Made by a program: the position numbers and the translations under genes | Notes under the pieces: model-generated | The model's database searches: none | The model's input: the letters and a program-made list of their open reading frames with translations, nothing else | Told to the model about the DNA's origin: nothing | Shown: piece after piece, positions 60,184 through 64,000 of the stretch | Layout of the letters: each line of letters opens with the position of its first letter | Position numbering within the stretch: the first letter of the stretch is position 1 | Assembly: GCA_034669505.1 (NCBI GenBank) | Contig: JAXDNJ010000033.1 | Location: 1 to 64,000 of the forward strand | Reading direction: 5' to 3' | DNA: 64,000 nt | Origin: JAFASC01 sp034669505 | GTDB taxonomy: Bacteria > Pseudomonadota > Alphaproteobacteria > Rhizobiales > Beijerinckiaceae

Positions 60184-61302
60184 ATGCAGATCGTTGCCAT
60201 CCAGATCCTGCGCGCGATCGCGGCGGTTTCCGTCAGCATCGGTCACGCTCAAGCCTTCATCGGCATTCCGATGGAGAGGCAAGGTCAGGTCTTTGGCTGG
60301 AGCTTTCTGCTTCCTTGGGGCGCGGGCGTCGACCTGTTTTTCGTCATCTCCGGCTTCATCATGGTTTATTCGTCGGAGAAACTGTTCGCGGCGCCCGGCG
60401 GCGCGGTGACGTTCGGCTGGCGAAGGCTGTCGCGCATCGTGCCTTTATACTGGTGCGCGACTGCGTTGTTCGTCGCCAAAATGGCTGTGCAGCATAAGCC
60501 GTTGCCCGATGCGACAGGCATCATCACGTCCTTGTTGTTCGTCCCATGGGATACGCAAGGCACTGGCGTCCCGCGCCCGGTGTATGAACTCGGCTGGACG
60601 CTGAATTACGAGATGTTCTTTTATGCCCTCTTTGCGCTCTGCATCGGGCTGCGGCGCGGGATGGCCGTGGCGCTGGTCGCCGCCTTCCTCGCAAGTTCGA
60701 CCATTCTCGGCCTTTGCTTAGATCCGCATAATCCGCAGCTCTTCTTCTGGACGCAGCCAATCGTGCTCGAATTCGCCCTTGGCATGGGTCTCGCACTTCT
60801 CGTGCGAAACGGCTTCACCCTGCCATCTTCCCTACGCTACGCGCTGATCGCACTCGGCGCGGCAGCGTTCTTCCATGACTTGCTCAATTCCGTCTCGCAG
60901 CCGCGCATCTGGCTGACGCCGAACGATTTCCTGCGCGTTGCCGGATGGGGCGTGCCGGCGGCGATGATCGTCGCCGGTTGCGTACTGAAGCGCAGGGGAG
61001 CGCTGAGTGACAACGCTTTCGTGCGCGGCGGCAAGCTTCTCGGTGACGCCTCCTTCGCGCTTTATCTCTGCCACCCGATCGTCATGAGCGCATTCGCCAT
61101 GGCCTGGTACGCCCTCGGCTTGAATACCAGGTTCCACCCTTATGCCGGCGTCGGATTTTCCATCGTGCTGGCGATCGCCGCTTCGGTTCTGGTCTATCGC
61201 TGGTTCGAATTTCCGCTCACCCGCGCCCTGCAGAGACGCGCGCGCCCCGGCGGTGACAAGCGCTCTGCCGGCGATATTGATGTCCTCTCACAACGGGCTT
61301 AG
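60184..61302 (+). CDS. Membrane acyltransferase family 3 (OafA-like)
   Basis: The 372-residue protein has about ten hydrophobic segments and the acyltransferase-3 signature: IQILRAIAAVSVSIGHAQAF near the start with conserved His21, GAGVDLFFVISGFIM at about 51-65, and the later GDASFALYLCHPIVMS. These enzymes O-acylate sugars of surface polysaccharides, lipids or antibiotics at the membrane. No polysaccharide genes are adjacent, so the acceptor is unknown. It lies 84 bases after the oxidoreductase. Confidence 0.88.
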   Translation: MQIVAIQILRAIAAVSVSIGHAQAFIGIPMERQGQVFGWSFLLPWGAGVDLFFVISGFIMVYSSEKLFAAPGGAVTFGWRRLSRIVPLYWCATALFVAKMAVQHKPLPDATGIITSLLFVPWDTQGTGVPRPVYELGWTLNYEMFFYALFALCIGLRRGMAVALVAAFLASSTILGLCLDPHNPQLFFWTQPIVLEFALGMGLALLVRNGFTLPSSLRYALIALGAAAFFHDLLNSVSQPRIWLTPNDFLRVAGWGVPAAMIVAGCVLKRRGALSDNAFVRGGKLLGDASFALYLCHPIVMSAFAMAWYALGLNTRFHPYAGVGFSIVLAIAASVLVYRWFEFPLTRALQRRARPGGDKRSAGDIDVLSQRA

Positions 61303-61458
61303 CGAAGCGGCCGCGCTCATTGCGACAGCTCTCGATGTTCGGCGCCGATGAGATCGGCCGCCCTCGCCAATCATTACTGCGCATCATTCTTCGTTGGAGC
61401 GAGAATTAGGAAGAGTTACACTCACGCTTCCCGGCACGAGTCGCACACGTACTGCCCT

Positions 61459-63252
61459 TCACGCGGCATCGGCGAGTCCCAAAGGCGCAATGAAATGCTC
61501 GCACTCTTGTGCGGCAATCGGAGTGCCCTCGATGAGCGCTCCCTTCTCAGCGATCCCCGCGGATGACCAATCCGCAAGCGGATCGGACGCGACAAGCTTG
61601 TGCCGGACGACCAGCGCCGCCAGCGCCGCCCGGCTCCAATCGCCCTGTGTCTCGCCGAGACGTGAGCCTTCGCCGGCAAGAAGCACCGCGCTTGTCACGT
61701 TGTACAGGCCCGAGGCGGCGCGCCGCATCGCGCTCTGATCTTTGGCGTTTGCGACATCGCGCGCAAAGCCGAAGGCGCGTGAGACCAGTCCCTCGAGCGG
61801 CGTCCGCAATTGTTTCGGAAGCGCCGCAGCAGCCGAAAGCTGCCGGCGCAAACTCTGCTCCAATGCCGCATCGGCGCCGTCTCGTCCGACCGCGCGCTCG
61901 ATTGCGTCTATCGCGACGATGTTGCTCGTGCCTTCCCAGATCGAGCCGAGATGCGCGTCGCGCACGAGCCGCGCTTCGACAAAGTCCTCGATGTAGCCGC
62001 AGCCGCCGCGAATCTCCATTGCATCGCCCGTCACCTTGCGCGCATCGCGACAGGCGCGGAATTTTAGCAAGGGCGTGAGCAGCCGCACCTCCTTGGCTGC
62101 ACCTGAATCGCCGCGATCGGCTGCATCGAGCACCGTCGCGGTATACATCGCCATAGTGAGCGCCTGCTCGGCGGAGAGCAGAATTTTCACCAGCTGCCGC
62201 CGCTGCAGCGGAAAGTCCATGAGCCGTCGTCCAAACGCAACGCGGTGTCGGCAGACTTCCCGTGCCTCGAGGAAAGCACGGCGCATGAGTCCCGCTGACC
62301 GAACCGCATTCGAAAGACGCGAGGCGTTGACCATCTCAGCCATCTGCACGAAGCCGCGGTCGATATCGCCGACGAGCCAAGCCTGTGCGCCATCAAACAC
62401 CACTTCGCCGCTCGCCATCGAGCGCGTGCCGAGTTTGTCCTTGAGCCGCACGATGCGATACGAATTCCTGCTGCCGTCGGGCAAAACGCGCGGCAGCAGA
62501 AACAGGCCGAGGCCGCGCGTGCCGTGCTTGGCGCCCTCCGGCCGCGCCAGAACCAGTGCGAGATCGGCGTCCGCATTCGAGCAGAACCATTTCTCCCCGT
62601 CGAGACGCCAGCGATCGCCGTCTTGCCACGCCCTCGTTTCGACCGCGCCAACGTCCGAGCCGCCGGCCTTTTCCGTCATGAACATCGCGCCCTGCAGCGC
62701 GACTTCTGGATCGAGCGATGTGAGACCGGGCAGGTAGCGCTGCAGGATTGCGTCATCCGCAAAACGCCGCAGCACACGCGTCAGCGAGTCCGTCATGTTG
62801 ATCGGACAAAGCAGGCCGAACTCGGTTTCGGCGAACAAATAGGTGACCGTATATTTGACGATCGGCGGCAGCGGCTCGCTCCAGCCGAGTACGCCACCGC
62901 GATGCGACATCGCCGCCAGCCCGAAGTCGCCGAAGCCAGCCTGTTCGAGCGCGCGGTAAGCCGGATGAAACTCGATCCATTGATTGTCGCGGCCATGCCG
63001 ATCGCGATGATGCAGCACCGGCGGATGGCGATCGGCGAGCCGCGCATTGGCATCGAGGTCCGAGGCCACGCGTGCGCCGAGCGCCTGAAGATGCGGCTCG
63101 ATGTGTGCAAGCAAATCGGGCGCGAGACGCAGCCGCAGCACGTCCTGCAACGATTTGTCGATTGCGTAAAGGTTGAGCCCCGTCACGTCGGGCGCGGTCG
63201 GCTCCTGCGCAATCTTCTGTACCGGCGCACTCGGAGGGACCTGAACGTTCAT
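61459..63252 (-). CDS. Acyl-CoA dehydrogenase family protein (AidB-like size)
   Basis: The 597-residue protein is longer than common acyl-CoA dehydrogenases. It has an extra N-terminal part (about 1-130), AMFMTEKAGGSDVGAVETRA, EKWFCSNADADLALVLARP, GTRSMASGEVVFDGAQAWLVG and RGGCGYIEDFVEARLVRDAHLGSIWEGTSNI in part, with the catalytic Glu in WEGTSN. This is close to AidB and related enzymes. ATG 63252 overlaps the livM stop by four bases; the frame is open further upstream only as a shadow of livM. The substrate is unknown, though coupling to a LivM permease hints at a branched or hydrophobic acid. Confidence 0.9.
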   Translation of the reverse strand: MNVQVPPSAPVQKIAQEPTAPDVTGLNLYAIDKSLQDVLRLRLAPDLLAHIEPHLQALGARVASDLDANARLADRHPPVLHHRDRHGRDNQWIEFHPAYRALEQAGFGDFGLAAMSHRGGVLGWSEPLPPIVKYTVTYLFAETEFGLLCPINMTDSLTRVLRRFADDAILQRYLPGLTSLDPEVALQGAMFMTEKAGGSDVGAVETRAWQDGDRWRLDGEKWFCSNADADLALVLARPEGAKHGTRGLGLFLLPRVLPDGSRNSYRIVRLKDKLGTRSMASGEVVFDGAQAWLVGDIDRGFVQMAEMVNASRLSNAVRSAGLMRRAFLEAREVCRHRVAFGRRLMDFPLQRRQLVKILLSAEQALTMAMYTATVLDAADRGDSGAAKEVRLLTPLLKFRACRDARKVTGDAMEIRGGCGYIEDFVEARLVRDAHLGSIWEGTSNIVAIDAIERAVGRDGADAALEQSLRRQLSAAAALPKQLRTPLEGLVSRAFGFARDVANAKDQSAMRRAASGLYNVTSAVLLAGEGSRLGETQGDWSRAALAALVVRHKLVASDPLADWSSAGIAEKGALIEGTPIAAQECEHFIAPLGLADAA

Positions 63253-64000
63253 GATCTTCCTTCCGCTCGGCGCCTTGCTGCTTGCATAAGCGAGGCGAGC
63301 CGCGGCACGAGTCCCTCGGGACTTGTCAGCACGACAATGATGATCAGTACGCCATAGAGGAAGTAGTGCAAGCCGGGCAGCACGCCGCCGAGCTTGCCAC
63401 GCAAGAGCTCGCCCGCCGGCACGAGTATAGCGGCAGCCACAAGCGGCCCCCATGGCGTTCCCAACCCTCCGATCGTGGCGATCAGGACGATCTCGATGAC
63501 GAGCGTCGGCGACGCGAGCTGCGTCGGGTCGACGAAGCCGAGATAGCGCGCGTAAAGCGTGCCGACCATGGAACTCAACGCGGCGCTGATCGCCATCGCG
63601 ATGGCGCGATTGCGCAGGAGATCGATGCCGATTGCCTGCGCGGCATTCTCGTTGTCGCGCAAGGCTCTCAGATAGAAGCCGAGCGGCGACGCGAGGATTG
63701 CGGCGTTCACGACAAGGCAGATCAGCGCGAGCAACAATGCGGCATAGAGATAGCCGGCGCTGCCTCCGAACTGGAATTGCGCGAGGCCACCGGCGGCCTT
63801 CGGATAATAGAGCCCGGACGCGCCGCCGAGGAAATCCGAACCGGTGACGACGAGTTCGCCGATTTCGGCAAAAGCGAGCGTGATCAGCGCGAACGAAAGA
63901 TGCGCGAGGCGAAAGCGCGAATCGAGCAGCGCCAGAAACGCGCCGAGGATCGCCGCACCAAGCGCGCAAAGCACGAGCCCAAGCCACAGATTGAGCCCGA
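63249..64000 (-). CDS. Branched-chain amino acid-type ABC transporter permease LivM (N-terminus outside window)
   Basis: The visible 249 residues hold at least six hydrophobic segments and the LivM motifs GGASGLYYP, GFYLRALRDNENAAQAIGIDLLRNR in part (the EAA-like loop that contacts the ATPase), and TIGGLGTPWGPLVAAAI. The frame is open to the right edge (GLNLWLGLVL before the first candidate start at 63974), so the N-terminal segments lie beyond the window. Such permeases carry branched-chain amino acids but also aromatic or other carboxylates. The gene's end overlaps the acyl-CoA dehydrogenase start. Confidence 0.9.
   Translation of the reverse strand, partial: GLNLWLGLVLCALGAAILGAFLALLDSRFRLAHLSFALITLAFAEIGELVVTGSDFLGGASGLYYPKAAGGLAQFQFGGSAGYLYAALLLALICLVVNAAILASPLGFYLRALRDNENAAQAIGIDLLRNRAIAMAISAALSSMVGTLYARYLGFVDPTQLASPTLVIEIVLIATIGGLGTPWGPLVAAAILVPAGELLRGKLGGVLPGLHYFLYGVLIIIVVLTSPEGLVPRLASLMQAARRRAEGRS

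Overview
The window is high-GC, gene-dense DNA from an alphaproteobacterium, almost certainly a member of the Rhizobiales (Hyphomicrobiales). The grounds are a circularly permuted two-piece tmRNA gene, an alpha-type SspB adaptor, an AccD that lacks the zinc-finger cysteines, DUF4169 and TIGR02300 family proteins, a meso-DAP type MurE, and short palindromic repeats resembling those scattered through Bradyrhizobium-like genomes. A position near the Nitrobacteraceae or Xanthobacteraceae is my inference. No rRNA, CRISPR array, prophage or intact insertion sequence was seen; this is ordinary chromosome with some accessory catabolic blocks.

Layout. 1-3.0 kb: a partial gene, the stump of a benzoylformate decarboxylase ended by an amber codon, a DUF1499 membrane protein and an acyl-CoA synthetase. 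3.1-7.6 kb: a MoxR ATPase, an NTF2-like secreted protein, then trpA-accD-folC. 7.8-13.2 kb: a secreted beta-helix protein, trxA, aroA-cmk, a TIGR02300 protein, a beta-lactamase-fold hydrolase and tRNA-Arg(CCG). 13.3-16.7 kb: small proteins, a stand-alone 5'-3' exonuclease, a solute-binding protein and a YaiI-type protein. 16.7-30.4 kb: the division and cell wall (dcw) cluster on the minus strand, mraZ-rsmH-ftsL-ftsI-murE-murF-mraY-murD-ftsW-murG-murC-murB, nearly all joined by start/stop overlaps. It lacks ddl-ftsQAZ. An MraZ-box array lies over its promoter, with rnpB just upstream.

31.2-38.7 kb: an AmpD/AmiD-type amidase, a transglutaminase-like protein, and a methionine operon (ArsR-methyltransferase fusion, metF, metH) behind a near-perfect 16-bp palindrome. 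38.7-40.2 kb: ssrA followed directly by sspB, the adaptor for ssrA-tagged proteins, then two small genes. 40.2-48.6 kb: an oxalate module with an OxlT-like carrier, frc, oxc and a GntR regulator on the minus strand, and an ADP-forming acyl-CoA synthetase on the plus strand. An identical 19-bp palindromic element lies upstream of both gntR and the synthetase, so they probably form one regulon. 48.7-64 kb: an aldo/keto reductase, two MDR oxidoreductases, a GlcD/Fe-S fusion, mutL, a HAD phosphatase, an acyl-CoA dehydrogenase/thiolase/DUF35 block, an acyltransferase, and another acyl-CoA dehydrogenase overlapping a LivM permease gene that runs off the end.

The features most worth following are the oxalate regulon with its ADP-forming ligase, the MraZ operator, the ssrA-sspB pairing and the self-regulated methionine operon. 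All assignments come from reading the sequence; no database search was run.
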